Assembly: GCA_030762935.1 (NCBI GenBank)
Contig: CM060899.1
Coordinates: forward strand, 18,220,001 to 18,284,000
DNA: 64,000 nt
Origin: Hymenopus coronatus
Lineage: Eukaryota > Arthropoda > Insecta > Mantodea > Hymenopodidae
Reading direction: 5' to 3'
The position numbers and the translations under genes were made by a program. The notes beneath the pieces are model-generated. The model searched no databases, was not told the DNA's origin, and saw only the letters and a list, made by a program, of their open reading frames with translations. Of this stretch, positions 32,135 through 45,621 are shown piece by piece. The stretch's first letter is position 1, and every line of letters starts with the position of its first letter.

Positions 32135-32573
32135 TTCCCACCCCAAACTACGCTTTACATGGAGAAAGTTTCGAAAAGTTTGATTTTTTTAAAAATGGCT
32201 CTAACGATTTTGATTAAAATCTCGTTTATTTAAGATATTTACTTGACAAATAGAATGTATATCTTGAACTTGAACTTCAGGATGAATTTTACGTAGTTTT
32301 TACATAACTGCTAAACCACAAGAGATGGACAAAAGCTTGCCACACAGAAAATGTAGAGCACGTTAAAATACACAATTTATGTTATATACGTTTTTTCGTG
32401 GAGTTGGTTGTTTTTGGGGTATTCCTTGCTATTGGTTTCAGCTTTAAAAAGCTTATACTTTCTACAAGGAAGCAAGTAACAAGACTATTTCTGCTAATTT
32501 TTTCTCGATTAACATGAAGTAAATAAAGTCATAAGATTTTTAACAACAATTTGTTGCAGAAATCTAGTTAACA
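32135..32573 (-). mobile_element. TCH half, inverted partner
   Basis: Begins at CCCACCCCAAACTACG and runs to TTTGTTGCAGAAATCTAG. With 31695-32134 it forms an inverted repeat of about 400 bp per arm. The final CACATCAGA is missing. Confidence 0.8.
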
Positions 32574-32576
32574 AAT

Positions 32577-33290
32577 TAGATGAAAGAATATGTTTTTCTA
32601 AACATTATTTGTAAAGAAAATAGAAAACATAATACTTTGAAGCACAGCAGATTGATCACAGATATGAATAAAAACTAAAAACTGAGTGAATGCAATTTCG
32701 GTAACATACTTTCTGTTATAACGAGGTGTTTTTTTCCACTAATTAAAGCTGAAAATGGTAGAAAATGTTGCATTGAAGCGGGAATGTGTAGCGTTTTGTT
32801 TCCGCTATCCAATGTCAGATGGGGTACGTGTGAGCATTGGATGTAATTTCATCACTATGGTATGCAATTTCAACAGCCTCTCTCAGCTTTTATATACGTT
32901 ACTTTTCATTCCTATTGTCATTTATTCAAAATGTGAAATTCAGGTCCCATTATCAAACAGGTGTATTTGTATTCTGCAGATAAGATGGGTAGGTTAAAAC
33001 GGTGATTTTAAAGGACGATGTACAATCGAGAGCAAAAAGTGTTCAAATTCTTTTGGTCCCCTATAGTATTTTCTTCATTTGCTGTTCTCAAAATGTGTTT
33101 GTTACATGTGTACCACACCTGCTCGACCTTACGTTGGATTGAACAAGATTAGCGACAAAATGAATAGGAAACAGAATCATTTTACATCAATGACTGGAAG
33201 ACAGTCACTAGATATCAGTATCGTATTGGTTGTAGGTCAAAAGTCTAGTATTCAAAGCCTGACTAATGAAAATCCAGCTAACAGGTGGAT
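32577..33290. other. Unique DNA, nothing recognised
   Basis: A frame of 80 codons (32755-32997 +) has no identifiable domain. A Met frame from 33079 continues into TCH sequence and is not credible as a gene. Confidence 0.4.
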
Positions 33291-33294
33291 ATTT

Positions 33295-33397
33295 ACTTTC
33301 TCTAGCCCCGTATGCCCAAAATTTCGATACCAAGATTTCACCAGAAATACATGTTTCAGGACTCCCTGTATCCAAAAAAAGTATTTTGAGAAAAATG

Positions 33398-33428
<31 letters not shown>

Positions 33429-34166
33429 CCGTGTGTCTGTGAACACGATACCTCAAAAACGAAAAGTAGCTAAAATACCAAACTTCGTATTTAAGTTTAG
33501 TATCTTCCAGGGATGCGACACGAAGATTCTGACAAAAATCCCCCCACCCCAAACTACGCTTTACATGGAACTTTTTTGGAAAATTTTAATTTTCTTAAAA
33601 ATGGCTCTAACGATTTTGATTAAAATATCGTATATTAAATATATCTACCTGACAAATAAAATGTATATTTTGAATTTTCTGGGAATAGCTTCTAAAGACC
33701 TGTTTATTCTGGATGAATTTTGCTTAATTTGTTATAGCTAGTAAACCGTAAGTGATAGACAAAGACTTACTGCACAAAAAATGTATGTTTTGTTAAAATA
33801 CACAACTTACGTCATATACATTTTTTTCGTGGAGCTTACCGTTTTCGAGGTATTCATTGTTATTAGCTTCAGTTGTGAAGTACTTATACTTTTCTCAGAC
33901 GGCAGTGTCCGTTTTTCTTTTGTTCTACTCCTGGCCGAGAAAAGAAGCGATTTGTAACGACAATCGCATAACGACAGCTTTTAAAACATTTGAATATCGG
34001 TTTAGCCTAGTGTATTCCCTTATTTTCTTCCTACTTATAAGGAACTAAGTAATAAGAACATTGTGCTAATGAGTACCACGATTAGCAAGGGGTAGAAAGA
34101 AGAAGAATCTTATGTATGAAGTTTGTAGAACAGCTAGAGAAAGTCATGTGAGTGTAACACATCAGA
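33295..34166 (-). mobile_element. TCH element, subfamily II, hairpin arm lost
   Basis: Starts ACTTTCTCTAGCCCCGTATG without the rest of the palindrome. The GT slot is at 33397-33428. Ends AGTGTAACACATCAGA. Confidence 0.92.
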
Positions 34167-34169
34167 TTT

Positions 34170-35025
34170 TTAAATCAGGAGTGAAAGAAAATAGGCGTGG
34201 GATAAGCATGTGGACTGGTGAATAAAATTCCAGTGTAACCTTTAGTTTCTGTCATATATGTCCTTTGAAAGAAACAAAGGTTATGGACAACAAATAAAAA
34301 GTAATTGGTCCTTATTGAGCAAGAGTTTAGGGCTGTAGAGATATATGGAGTTTCCCCAACAGAAGAAATACTACGTGGGAGAAGAAACGCCATGAACGGG
34401 GTTATTGGACAAGTTTGCAAGCAAAAGTAACCACGTAACACGAAGAATCATTATAGAAATGTCATTGTTTTGAAGTAATTGAAAAGAGATAGTGACCTTT
34501 TTAAACCCATTTTCTTGTAAAACTGGCTATAAAGTTTCTTAAAAATCCGGATAATTTTGGAAAGCTAGAACTGGAATAAAAATTCACTGCTATTCAGCAT
34601 CCGAATTGCTAAAAAATCGGTTTCCCTTGCCAGTGCTCTTCCATCTCAGCTATGAAATTGATGCTGGTAAATCATTAAGCGTCACATTTGACTCGAGTCT
34701 TCTTGTAAAACTTGAGGTGTTCTAATTTTCTTTAGAGTTATCATATTCCATTGTGCACTTAAATACTTTTTCATCCTGAAACTACCATTCTAACCTACCT
34801 AAGGACAATGGATGCAACTATACTTTCTCAACAAATTTAAAGTATATTGGATCCTTGTCTGGTGCACATCCACCATCACGAAAAGACGCTACGCCAATCC
34901 TGTCTGGGTAAAAACAGATGCAGTCATGAATGTGGGAGGAGCTGTTTTACTAAATGCTTGCTGTGGTTCAATAAAAACTTGTCCAACATAAAGAAATACC
35001 CAACGATGGAGGGTAAATTCCATGG
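34170..35025. other. Unique DNA, nothing recognised
   Basis: Frames 34175-34441 (-) and 34847-35095 (+) show no known domain. Composition is less AT-extreme than the flanks. Confidence 0.4.
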
Positions 35026-35026
35026 C

Positions 35027-35664
35027 GTATATAGAAGGCATCGTATTGCAACCAAAATTTCAATACCGAGATTTCACTGGAGGAACATGCTTTGAGATTT
35101 CCTGATTAAAACAAAAAACAGCATTTTTAGGAACATGTGCATGTGTTTGTCTGTGGACAGCATAATTGAAAAACAAAAAGGCAGTTAAATTCCAAACTTG
35201 GTATTTAGGCAAATGAAATTTATGTCTTTAATTTTCTGGGAATAGCCACTGAAGATCTCTTCATTCTGGATGACTTTTACATAACTGCCAAACCATAAGA
35301 AGTAGAGAAAGCGTACTACGAAATGCATATCTCATTAAAACACACAATTAATATCATATGCAATTTTTTTTGTAGAGTTAACCGTTTTCGAGATATTCCG
35401 GATTAATTGTATCAATTTTACGCCACTTAAATTTTTCTCGAACGGAAAGACACCTCGCTTCTCGTTTGTTCACTCCTGACAAGTAAAGAAGTTGGAATTT
35501 CAATTGTTTCACAAGGACAAGACTATCACTTTAGGCTGTGCATTCCCACATTTCCCCTCTGCTAATGTTTATCTCTGCATGATGCAGATAACAGATTAAT
35601 ATATTAAATAAAATGTTTGTTTACCGAACAGATAGAGGACATCATGAGAGTGGAACAGATTAAA
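35027..35664 (-). mobile_element. TCH element, internally deleted
   Basis: Starts at ATATAGAAGGCATCG, reads through the slot (GTGCATGTGTTTG), jumps from GGTATTTAGG to the CAAATGAAATTTATG block, and ends near GGAACAGATTAAA. Confidence 0.8.
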
Positions 35665-35668
35665 TTTT

Positions 35669-35811
35669 TGCCACTTACAAGAAACATAGTAATAAGGACA
35701 ATTTCTGTTAATGTTTATCTTGATTAGCATGATATAAATATAGGCATAAGCTTTATAACGATAATTTATTACAGAGATGTAGAGAAAGTCATATGAATGG
35801 AGCACATCACA
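35669..35811 (-). mobile_element. TCH 5'-end fragment
   Basis: The CCACTTACAAGAAAC block through to GGAGCACATCACA. Confidence 0.8.
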
Positions 35812-35899
35812 TTGTTTTTATTTCTTTCAATGAAAATGGAATGAGCGAAGGCGATGCCAAGCATCTCTCGTATGTATTAATTCATAGCTCAACATGTTA

Positions 35900-36465
35900 A
35901 ACCCTTCATATCTACTACTCTCTCTACTTACTTCATATCAATATATATCAGTTATTTATTCTTCAGAAGAAAACTGTACGTATCATATTTGGAGCTTCAC
36001 CAAGAACTCAACTTTTTATGCAACTTGGTATACTGACATTGCCTTCAATGTTTGTTCTGGATTCCCTCCTATATGTTAAAAAAAATATCAACCTTTGCTC
36101 AATATGTTCTTCTGTCCATAATTTCCCCACTCGAAAATGCTCTGATATTTATATTAAGAAATGCAAATATAGTAAACCCTTAACAGTTTCTCAGTATATC
36201 TGTTAACATTTTCAACACCTTATCTCAGAACTCTTCCAATGTTAAACTTTAAGAGGAGGATCAAAACAATCTTGAAGGCAAATCCTCTTTATAGCATTTC
36301 AGAAATTTATGACCTGAAATGGGATAAATCTTATCCATTTTTAAATGTATTGTTGTAACATTATTGTATTTATAATGTTTCATTAATTTTTATTCTCATG
36401 GCGCAGCCTATGTATGTCTCATACTTAATCACTGAAAATAAACTATCTATCTATCTAATTAAATT
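35900..36465 (+). mobile_element. LINE 3' end with (TCTA)n tail, 5'-truncated
   Basis: A coding remnant (below) is followed by about 250 bp of AT-rich 3' sequence and ends AATAAACTATCTATCTATC near 36440-36458. A tetranucleotide tail of this sort is common in Jockey/CR1-like LINEs. The 5' limit is uncertain. Confidence 0.7.
35957..36206 (+). pseudogene. C-terminal remnant of a LINE reverse transcriptase
   Basis: In one frame the sequence reads LQKKTVRIIFGASPRTQLF, then LGILTLPSMFVLDSLLYVKK, and further on FPTRKCSDIYI, up to a stop at 36204-36206. The LQKKxxRII and LxILTLPxxxxxxxLLYV order is typical of the region after the catalytic domain in Jockey/RTE-like LINEs, where the thumb lies. The catalytic part is absent, so this is a dead 3' fragment. 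Family-level naming is from pattern memory, not a search. Confidence 0.75.
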
Positions 36466-36591
36466 AATACTAATTAAATATACTAATAATTACAAATTCA
36501 GAAATGATTTGAACCATGTATCAATGGCAAAATCAACCAATAACTTCTTTCTTCCACTCTACCTGTATGTAGGACAGAAGCTGGAAAGCTA

Positions 36592-36708
36592 GAAGTCAGA
36601 CTGAAAAATTCAATGTCAGGACTAAAATCAGCTCCTGGTGTACGTCTAGTTACTCTAACCTCTTAACTATCATGGTTGCATGCCCATACAGCATTAAATT
36701 ACACAACG
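36592..36708 (-). mobile_element. SINE family S5, minus strand
   Basis: Shares CAGACTGAAAAATTCA and the inverted head (TTACTCTAACCTCTTAAC) with 18640-18770. It lies just outside the next TCH hairpin. Confidence 0.6.
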
Positions 36709-36720
36709 AGTCGCTTTTTT

Positions 36721-37587
36721 ACTTTCTCTACACTACTATGTACGTAGTGTATACAGAAGGTATTGGAGGACTCCACCAAAAAATTCGATACCGAAATTTC
36801 ACCGTAAATATATGTTTTAGGGTCTCCTGTATCCAAAAGAAGTATTTTCAGAAAAGGTCCGTATGTACGTGTGTCCGTGTATCTGTGAACACGATAACTC
36901 AAAAACGAAAAGTTGCTAAAATACCACACTTGGTATTTAAGTTTAGTATCTTTCAGGGAAACCACCCGAAGATTTTGAGGAAAAATTCCCCCCTCCCCAA
37001 ACTACTCTTCACATGGAACTTTTTTCGAAAATTTTGATTTTCTAAAAAATGGCTCTAACGATTTTGATGAAAACATCGTATAATAAAGATATTTACCTGA
37101 CAAATAAAATGTATATTTTGAATTTTCTGGAATAGCCTCTGAAGACTACTTTATTCTGAGTAAATTTTACGGATTTTGCATAACGGTTATACCGTAAGAA
37201 ATGGACAAAAACTTGCCACACAAAAAATGTAGAGCACATTAAAACCCACAATTTATGTTGTATACATAAAAGAGATCGTTTTTTTTTTTTTTTTGATATA
37301 TTTTTGTTTTTGATTTCAGCTTTGAAAAACTTAACTTTTCTCATACAGGGATTTGCCAACTCGTGTCCATACAAACAAAGGAACTTCAGTCACTTAGTAA
37401 CCAGCTTTTGACTATCATTTTAATCTATGGTACTCCCTTATTTCGCTTCCACTTACAAGGAAGCAAGTAATAAGACTAATTCTGCTAATTTTTTCTCGAT
37501 TAGCATGAAGTAAATAGAAGCATAGCCTTTTTAAGAATAATTTGTTGCAGAGATGTAGAGAAAGTTATGTGAATGGAACACATCAGA
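36721..37587 (-). mobile_element. TCH element, full length
   Basis: Palindrome ACTACTATGTACGTAGTG with a shorter arm. Body complete. Ends GGAACACATCAGA. Confidence 0.93.
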
Positions 37588-37704
37588 ATTTTCCGGTAAA
37601 CTCCATAAAGAGACCTTAAATTAATTTGATACGATAAACTTCAGTGGCGGTTTACAGTCCTGAGTTACATAGTTTTACAAATTATTAGATCAATGAACTT
37701 ATTG

Positions 37705-37789
37705 CTGAATCGGCATTTTGCCATGGTTTTCAGTAGTTAGAGCAAGTGGACGGAAAACAGGTGTTCCGTGGTTCAAATCCCATCCCAGC
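37705..37789 (+). mobile_element. SINE family S5 head
   Basis: CGGCATTTTGCCATGG and TTCAGTAGTTAGAGCAAG (A-box-like), then a B-box GTGGTTCAAATCCC near 37770. It adjoins the next TCH copy directly. Confidence 0.6.
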
Positions 37790-38663
37790 TATGCACGCAC
37801 AATGTGCATAGTGTAATAGAAAGTATTGTATTCCAATAAAAAAATCGATACCGAGATTTCACAGGAAATGTATAATTTGAGGTCCCCTCAGTCCAACAAA
37901 ATTTAGAAAAAGTTCTGTGTGTGTCTGTGACAGTATAGCTGAAGACCGTTAAATTAAAAACTTGGTTTTTAAGTTTGCTATCTTCTAAGGATGCGAAACG
38001 AAAATTTTCAAGATAAACCTCCACCCCAATAACCCTTTCATGGGTAATTAATTTGATTAAAGCTATTTAAGAACAAAAAACTGTTTATTTTGAGTTTTCT
38101 GACAATAACTTCTGAAGACCTGTTCATCCTGGATGAGTTTTTCTGAATTTTTGTATCAATTGGTAAACCGTAAGACATACACAAAAACGTACTACAAAAA
38201 ATACAGATCTCGTTAAACCACACAATTTAAGTCATATACATTTTTTTGTTGATTTGACCGTTTCATAAATATTCCTTTTTATTGGTTTCAATTTTGAACT
38301 ATAATCTTCTCAAACCTTTCGTTTCATCTCTTTTTTGTTTTTCTAGAAATGTAAAGCGAAATGAGATTCAATTGTTCACATGTTGACACCAGCTTTTAAA
38401 ACATTTGCCTTCAATCTGGAAAATTCCCTTTTCTCCGTTCTGTTTAAAAGGAATTAAGCAGTAAAACCAATTGTGTTATTGTTTATCTGATATGTTCCAT
38501 TCACACGACTTTCTTTACTTCTGTGTAACAAATTATTGTTGATAAACTTTTTCTTCTATTTACTTCATTGTAAGTAGAAACAAAATATGGGAGTAATGAT
38601 CTTTTATTACTCTAGTAAGTTTGCAGCACAGTTAGAGAAAGTCGTGTAAATGCAACACATCGG
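37790..38663 (-). mobile_element. TCH element with an embedded 5' fragment of another copy
   Basis: A hairpin remnant (GCACAATGTGCATAG) begins the copy. The body runs to about 38485 and the 5' end (GCAACACATCGGA) is at 38663. Between them, 38486-38602 is a plus-orientation TCH start (TCTGATATGTTCCATTCACA). Confidence 0.8.
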
Positions 38664-38827
38664 ATTTTTCAGTCTGTCTTTATCTTTCTTTTTGTCAATA
38701 ATTAATACCACCATATTCTCATAGTGATCCAATGTACAAACTGAACAAAAGTCCTTTCTGAATTAAGCACCTCTACAAAGACTACCACATTACAGACATA
38801 CTGTTTCTTGTTACAGCAATAAAAAAA

Positions 38828-39590
38828 TCTGATGTGTTGCACTCACATAACTTTCTCTACAACTCTGCAATAAATGATTGTTAAAAGGCTTATGCTTCTA
38901 TTTACTTCCTACTAATCGAGAAAAAATTAGCAGAAATAGCCTTACTACTTGCTTTCTTGTAATTAGAAGCGAAATAAGGGAGTACCACAGGTTAAAGTGA
39001 TGGTCAAGAGCTGGTTGCCATGTCAATGAAGTTCCTTTGTTTGTATGGACACGAGTTCACAAAGTCCTGTATTTTTTTTAAAGTATGTTTTTTTATAGTC
39101 GAAACCAAAAACAAGGAATATCTCAAAAACAATCAACTCCACGAAAAAAATGTGTATAACATAAACTGTGTGTTTTAAAGTGCTCTACATTTGTTGTGTG
39201 TAAAGATTTTGTCCATCTCTTACGGTTTAGCAGTTATGGAGAATTCCGTAAAATTGACCCAGAATAAAGTAGTCTTCAGAGGCTATTCCCACAAAATTAA
39301 AAATATAAATTTTATTTGTCAGGTAAATATCTTTAATATACGATATTTTCATCAAAATCGTTAGAGCCATTTTTTAGAAAATCCAAATTTTCGTGTCGCA
39401 TCGCTGGGACATACTAAACTTAAACACCAATTTTCGTTTTTGAGTTATCGTGTTCACAGACACATGGACATACTGACACACGGACACACACACAAGGACT
39501 TTTTTCTGCAAATACTTTTTTTTTTGGATACAGGGGACCCTAAAACGCATGTTTCCGGTGAAATCCTGGTATCGAATTTTAGAGAAAGTA
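38828..39590 (+). mobile_element. TCH element, palindrome deleted
   Basis: Starts TCTGATGTGTTGCACTCACA and is complete to GGTATCGAATTTT, then skips to AGAGAAAGTA. Confidence 0.92.
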
Positions 39591-39710
39591 AAAATGACAT
39601 TTTTGGTAATGTTTATTTGGAATAGTATGAAAAAGATAGAAGAATAAGCTTTTGCAAGGGCAAATTGTTGCTGAATATTTAGAGAAAGTCATGTGAATGG
39701 AACATATAAA
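39591..39710 (-). mobile_element. TCH 5'-end fragment abutting the previous copy
   Basis: Follows AGAGAAAGTA directly and ends GTCATGTGAATGGAACATAT, so the two copies are tail to tail. Confidence 0.75.
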
Positions 39711-39880
39711 ATATTCTAAGTTTAACGTGCTTTAATCTGGGGGGACATATTGGAGGATAAGGTACACTCCCAAATAAACTTTAATTGGGAACATGTCCCT
39801 AACCAAGATTCGAACTCGGAATCCCTTAAATGCACCAATATTGCTAGATTTGTAAAACATGCATTTTAAGTGAAAAAAAA

Positions 39881-40730
39881 TCTGATGTGTTACACTCACT
39901 TCACTTTTTCTAGCTGCTCTACAAACTTCTTCCAAAAGATTATTCTTCTTTGTACACAATGCTAATAGAGATAAACATTAAAGAAATGTACTATGCTATA
40001 GTGATAGTCAAATGTTTTAAAAGCTGTCGTTATGCAATTGTCATTGCAAAGCGCTTCCTTGCTTGGCCAGGAGTAGAAGAGAAGAAATAGGGACACTTCC
40101 TGTCTGAGAAAAGTATAGGTTTACAATTGAAACCAATAACAAGGGATATCTCGGAAACAGTTACCTCCACAACAAAAACGTAAAGGACATAAACTGTGTA
40201 TTTTGAGGAGATCTACATTTCCTGCCAAGTAAGTTTTTGTCTATCTCTTACGGTTTAGCAGTTATGCAAAATTCGGCAAAATTCATCTAGAATAAAGAGG
40301 TCTTTAAACAATTTTTCCAGAAAAATCAAGAAATACATTTTATTTGATAATAAATATCTTAAATATATGGGATTATAATCAAAGTCGTTAGAGCCATTTT
40401 TCAGAAAATCAAAATTTTCGAAAAATTGCCTATGCAAAGTTTAATTTGGAGTGAGGAGATTTTTTTAAAAATCTTTGTGTCGCATTCTTAGAAGGTACCA
40501 AACGTTTATACAAAGTTTAGTATTTAAGTCTTTTTATTTTTGAGCTATGCTCTCTCCATACACACTTACACACACACCACACACACGGACCTTCTTCCAT
40601 AAATGCTTTTTTGGACTCAGGGGATCCCAAAACATATATTTCCGTTGAAATCTCGACATGAATATTTTGGGTGGAATACAATACCTTCTCTATCCACTAT
40701 GAACATCGTACATACGGGCTAGAGAAAGTT
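39881..40730 (+). mobile_element. TCH element, subfamily II, full length
   Basis: Starts TCTGATGTGTTACACTCACT. Palindrome diverged (CACTATGAACATCGTACATA). Ends AGAGAAAGTT. Confidence 0.9.
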
Positions 40731-40734
40731 ATGA

Positions 40735-41305
40735 GGTATCCTCCGTAGTTGGCACAAAAGGAACGATTAAGGGAACAATTAACTCAAGATTGTAGAAATA
40801 GTTTCAATAATGTTTTGATTATAATTTATTTAGAGAGAAGTTGTAGCTGGAGTTGTATTTTATAAGATTTTTTCGTAAATAACAAAACAATGATTAACCT
40901 ATATACATACGAAGAATAATATTCCTAAAATCACATTTGTCATGGCGTATATTTGCAATCACATTTCATTTGTCTTTGAATTGCTACCTTCTATTATTTT
41001 GGCTTAGTACAACATAATTGCAATCAATATGTCTAAAGAAACTTCCCCATTATGTACAGGAATATCACTGCACACAAACAAATACACGGGGTGTATAAAT
41101 TTAGAAAAACAATTTCGCGTGTTGTGTGACATAACACGATTAATATGCAGAAATAATGAGTCTTTCTATTGGTGGAACTTTAGGCCACTTCTTACGATCA
41201 CGTGACATGAAGGAAATAGTCAGATAAAATGACCCTAAATAAGAGTTGAAAGCAATATTCAAATTTGAAAATTTATTTGACAAAACGGTTCATAGAAATA
41301 CCACC
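40735..41305. other. Unique AT-rich DNA, nothing recognised
   Basis: No frame or repeat family was recognised before the AAT tract begins near 41310. Confidence 0.4.
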
Positions 41306-41360
41306 ACAATAATAATAAAAATATTATTGAAAACAATAATAATAATAATAACATTAATAA

Positions 41361-41528
41361 TCCTTCCTTCGGAGGCCGTTGGTCCCGTATCGTAGATTTA
41401 CGGCCCGTAAAAGAAACTCAAGCCTCATAGAGAGGCCTCTGAGCAAAATTAAGCGGTATTTCACGCCCAGTATAGAATGGGACTGTGAGAACCACAGCAG
41501 ATAAAGAGCGTCCATAAATAACAATCCA
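41361..41528 (+). mobile_element. SINE family S4, 5'-truncated, embedded in AAT-type repeats
   Basis: Matches 47420-47575 (TTCGG...TTGGTCCCGT, GAGAGGCCTCTGA, GAGAACCACA, CGTCCATAAATAA). An (AAT)n tract lies to its left (41310-41355) and the long array to its right. Confidence 0.85.
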
Positions 41529-41539
41529 TTTACATTTAC

Positions 41540-41561
41540 TACTAATAATGCTACTGCTAAC

Positions 41562-41616
<55 letters not shown>

Positions 41617-44600
41617 CTAATAATAACACTAATACTACTACAACTAATAATAACAATGCTAATTAGAACAATAATACTAATAATAATACTACTAATAATA
41701 ATACTAATAATACTACAAATAATAATAATAATAATACTAATAATAACACTAATAATAATTCTACTAATAATACTAATAATAATACTAATAATAATACTAA
41801 TAATAATACTAATAATAATACTACTAATAATACTACTAATAATAATACTAATAATAATACTAATAATAATACTAATAATATTACTAATAATAATACTAAT
41901 AATAATACTACTAATAATACTAATAATACTTCTAATATTAATAATACTAATAATAATACTAATAATACTACTAATAATACTTCTAATAATACTACTAATA
42001 ATACTACTAATAATAATACTAATAATAATACTAATAATAATACTAATAATAATACTACTAATAATAATACTAATAATAATACTAATAATAATACTAATAA
42101 TAATACTACTAATAATAATACTAATAATAATACTACTAATAATAATACTAATAATAATACTAATAATAATACTAATAATACTACTAATAATACTACTAAT
42201 AATAATACTAATAATACTACTAATAATACTACTAATAATACTACTAATAATACTAATAATACTACTACTAATAATAATACTAATAATAATACTAATAATA
42301 CTAATAATAATAATACTACTACTAATAATAATAATACTAATAATAATACTAATAATAATAATACTAATAATAATACTACTAATAATAATACTAATAATAA
42401 TACTAATAATAATAATACTAATAATAATAGCAATAATACTACTAATCATAATAATAATACTAGTAATCATAATACTAATAATAATACTAATAATAATACT
42501 AATAATAATACTAATAATAATACTAATAATGCTACTAATAATGCTACTAATAATGCTACTAATAATAATACTAATAATAAAAATAATAATACTAATAATA
42601 ATACTAATAATACTACTAATAATACTACTAATAATATTACTAATAACACTACTAATAATACTACTAATAATAATACTAATAATAATACTAATAATACTAC
42701 TAATAATATTACTAATAATACCAATAATAATACTAATAATAATACTACTAATACTAATACTAATAATAATACTAATAATAATACTAATAATAATACTAAT
42801 AATACTACTAATAATACTACTAATAATAATACTAATAATAATACTAATACTACTACTACTACTACTAATAATAATACTACTAATAATAATACTACTAATA
42901 ATAATACTAATAATAATAATACTACTAATAATAATACTAATAAAAATACTAATAATAACAATACTAATAATACTACTAATAAAAACAATAATAATAATAC
43001 TATTAATAATAACAATAATAATAATACTACTAATAATAACAATAATAATACTAATAATAACAATAATAATACTACTAATAATAACAATATTAATACTACT
43101 AATAATAACAATAATAATACTACTAATAATAACAATAACAATACTACTAAGAATAATAATAATACTAATAATAACAATAATAAAAATACTAATACTAATA
43201 ATACTACTAATAATAACAATAGTAATACCACTAATAATACTACTAATAATAACAATACTAATATAACTAATACTAATAATAACAATAGTAATACCACTAA
43301 TAATACTACTAATAATAACAATACTAATAATACTAATACTAATAATAATGCTAATAATACTAATACTAATAATACTACTAACAATAACAATAATAATACT
43401 AATAATAATTATACTAATAACAATAATACTACTAATAATACTACTAATAATAACAATAATAATACTAATACTAATTATACTACTAATAATAGCAATAATA
43501 ATAATACTACTACTAATAATACTACTTATAATAACAATAATAATAATAATACTAATAATGCTACTAATAATAATAACAATAATAATAATACTAATACTAA
43601 TAATAATAATTATACTAATAATACTAATAATAATAACAATAATAATAATAATAATACTAATACTATTATTAATACTACTAATAATAACAATAATACTACT
43701 ACTAATAATACTACTACTAATAATACTACTACTAATAATACTACTAATAATAACAATAATACTACTACTAATAATACTACTACTAATAATACTACTAATA
43801 ATAACAATAATACTACTACTAATAATACTACTACTAATAATACTACTACTAATAATACTACTAATAATAACAATAATACTACTAATAATAATACTAATAA
43901 TACTACTAATAATAACAATAATATTAATAATAATACTAATACTAATAACAGTTATGCCACCAATACTAATAATACTAATACTAATAATAACACTAATACT
44001 ATAAATTCTAATAGTAACACTAATACTACTAATACTAATGATAACACTAATGCTACTAATACTAATAATAACACTTACACTACTAATACCAATAATAACA
44101 CTAATACTACTAATACCAATAATAACACTAATACTACTAATACTAATAACACTAACGCTACTAATACTAATAATAACACTTACACTACTAATACCAATAA
44201 TAACACTAATACTACTAATACCAATAATAACACTAATACTACTAATACTAATAACACTAACGCTACTAATACTAATAATAACACTTACACTACTAATACC
44301 ATTAATAACACTAATACTTCTAACACTTATATTAACACTTAAACTACTAATACCAATAATAACACTAATGCTACTAATACCAATAATAATACTAATGATA
44401 CTAATACTAATAATAACACTAATGCTATTAATACTAATAATAGCACTTACACTACTAATACTAATAATAACACTAATACTAATAATACTAATAATAACAC
44501 TTACACTACTAATACCAATAATAACACTAATACTACTAATACTAATAATAACACTTACACTACTAATACCAATAATAACACTAATACTACTAATACTAAT

Positions 44601-45557
44601 AATAACACTTACACTACTAATACTAATAATAACACTAATGCTACTAATAGTAATAATAACACTTACACTACTAATACCAATAATAACACTAATACTACTA
44701 ATACTAATAATAACACTTACACTACTAATACCAATAATAACACTAATACTACTAATACTAATAATAACACTAATACTACTAATACTAATAATAACACTTA
44801 CACTACTAATACTAATAATAACACTAATGATACTAATAGTAATAATAACACTTACACTACTAATACCAATAATAACACTAATACTACTAATACTAATAAT
44901 AACACTTACACTACTAATACCAATAATAACACTAATACTACTAATACTAATAATAACACTAATACTACTAATACTAATAATAACACTTACACTACTAATA
45001 CCAATAATAACAATAATCCTACTAATACTAATAATAACACTAATACTACTAATACTAATAATAACACTTACACTACTAATACCAATAATAACACTAATAC
45101 TACTAATACTAATAATAACACTTACACTACTAATACCAATAATAACACTAATGCTACTAATACTAATACTAACACTAATGCTACTAATACTAATAATAAC
45201 ACTAATACTACTAATAGTTATAATAACACTAATACTACTAATAGTAATAATAACACTAATGCTACTAATAGTAATAATAACACTAATGCTACTAATAGTA
45301 ATAATAACACTAATGCTACTAATAGTAATAATAACACTAATACTACTAATAGTAATAATAACTCTAATACTACTAATAGTAATAATAACACTAATGCTAC
45401 TAATAGTATTAATAAGACTAATACTACTAATAGTAATAATGACACTAATGCTACTAATAGTAATAGTAACACTAATGCTACTAATAGTAATAATAACACT
45501 AATACTACTACGTCTAATATAATGCTATTATTAATATATAATACTAATAATAATTAT

Positions 45558-45621
<64 letters not shown>

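Noticed and set aside
33079..33741. 220-codon open frame (+)
   Set aside because: Its second half is ordinary TCH element sequence including the GT slot, which differs in other copies and is not preserved as a frame.
41418..45522. Open frames of 572, 494, 350, 307 and 256 codons rich in Ile/Leu/Val
   Set aside because: They are generated by AAT/ACT triplet repeats that lack stops in two frames per strand; overlapping frames on both strands are equally open.
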